Source: Bacteroidota bacterium
GTDB taxonomy: Bacteria; Bacteroidota; Bacteroidia; Chitinophagales; Chitinophagaceae
Assembly: GCA_023411775.1 (NCBI GenBank)
Contig: JAEYOL010000310.1
Span: 1 to 6,271 of the forward strand
Direction: 5' to 3'
Length of the DNA: 6,271 bases
Below the pieces are notes generated by a model that was not told the DNA's origin, did no database searches, and was given only the letters and a program-made list of their open reading frames with translations. The stretch's first letter is position 1, and every line of letters begins with the position of its first letter. The position numbers and the translations under genes are program-made. Below, piece after piece: positions 6,180-6,271 of this stretch.

Positions 6180-6271
6180 ATGACTACAATTCAAAAAAAA
6201 TCATTAAAGGCGGGCAAGCAGGTTGACACCAAGCACGTAGACACAGTAGTTAAGAATTACAAACAGGAACG
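6180..6271 (+). CDS. N-terminus of an unidentified protein, cut by the right edge
   Basis: Thirty codons plus two bases are visible, open to the window edge. The product starts MTTIQKKSLKAGKQVDTKHV and continues with a Lys-rich, hydrophilic stretch ending YKQE; there is no signal peptide or membrane segment. The frame is open from 6075, and ATGs at 6138 and 6141 would add 14 or 13 residues (MMQPILVAIKKIKA). I prefer 6180 because of its hydrophilic, ordinary-looking start, the upstream palindrome, and a weak AAGG just before it, but this is not certain. It is read divergently from comEC. I do not recognise the family from so short a piece and assign no function. It is too short to exclude chance, although the codon usage reads as coding. 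Confidence 0.6.
   Translation, partial: MTTIQKKSLKAGKQVDTKHVDTVVKNYKQE

Overview
This window looks like the chromosome of a member of the Bacteroidota, most likely a Chitinophagaceae-type bacterium. Three things point that way. The first protein has the Bacteroidota-style N-terminal region (DUF7033-like) fused to a divergent polysaccharide deacetylase. ComEC is of the short form lacking a recognisable metallo-beta-lactamase active site. Upstream of purH there is an exact match to the Bacteroidota promoter pattern TTTG-N19-TAnnTTTG. None of the starts has a convincing Shine-Dalgarno sequence, as is usual in this phylum. The genus is an inference; no rRNA is present.

Layout. Bases 1-1078 (+) hold the 3' part of a polysaccharide-deacetylase-like gene, cut by the left edge. 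It converges, with a 10-base gap, on a minus-strand block that is transcribed right to left: comEC (5860 to 3773), purH (3698 to 2163) and an EamA-family transporter (2096 to 1089). The right end is a divergent intergenic region of about 280-320 bases, followed by the first 30 codons of an unidentified plus-strand gene cut by the right edge.

The minus-strand genes could form one transcription unit, but purH appears to have its own promoter, embedded at the very end of comEC. That promoter would give a leader of about 60 bases, dominated by a strong hairpin. The purH-eamA gap is filled almost completely by a 7-base tandem repeat. I see no second promoter for eamA, so it is probably read through from purH. 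The three proteins have no obvious shared pathway: DNA uptake, purine synthesis and small-molecule transport.

The most unusual features are non-coding: the heptanucleotide repeat between purH and eamA, the hairpin leader of purH, and T-tracts phased at 11 bases in the comEC upstream region. On the protein side, the C-terminus of ComEC looks like a metallo-beta-lactamase fold that has lost its metal ligands. I see no sign of a defence system, mobile element, CRISPR array or RNA gene. Apart from these details the window is ordinary core genome.
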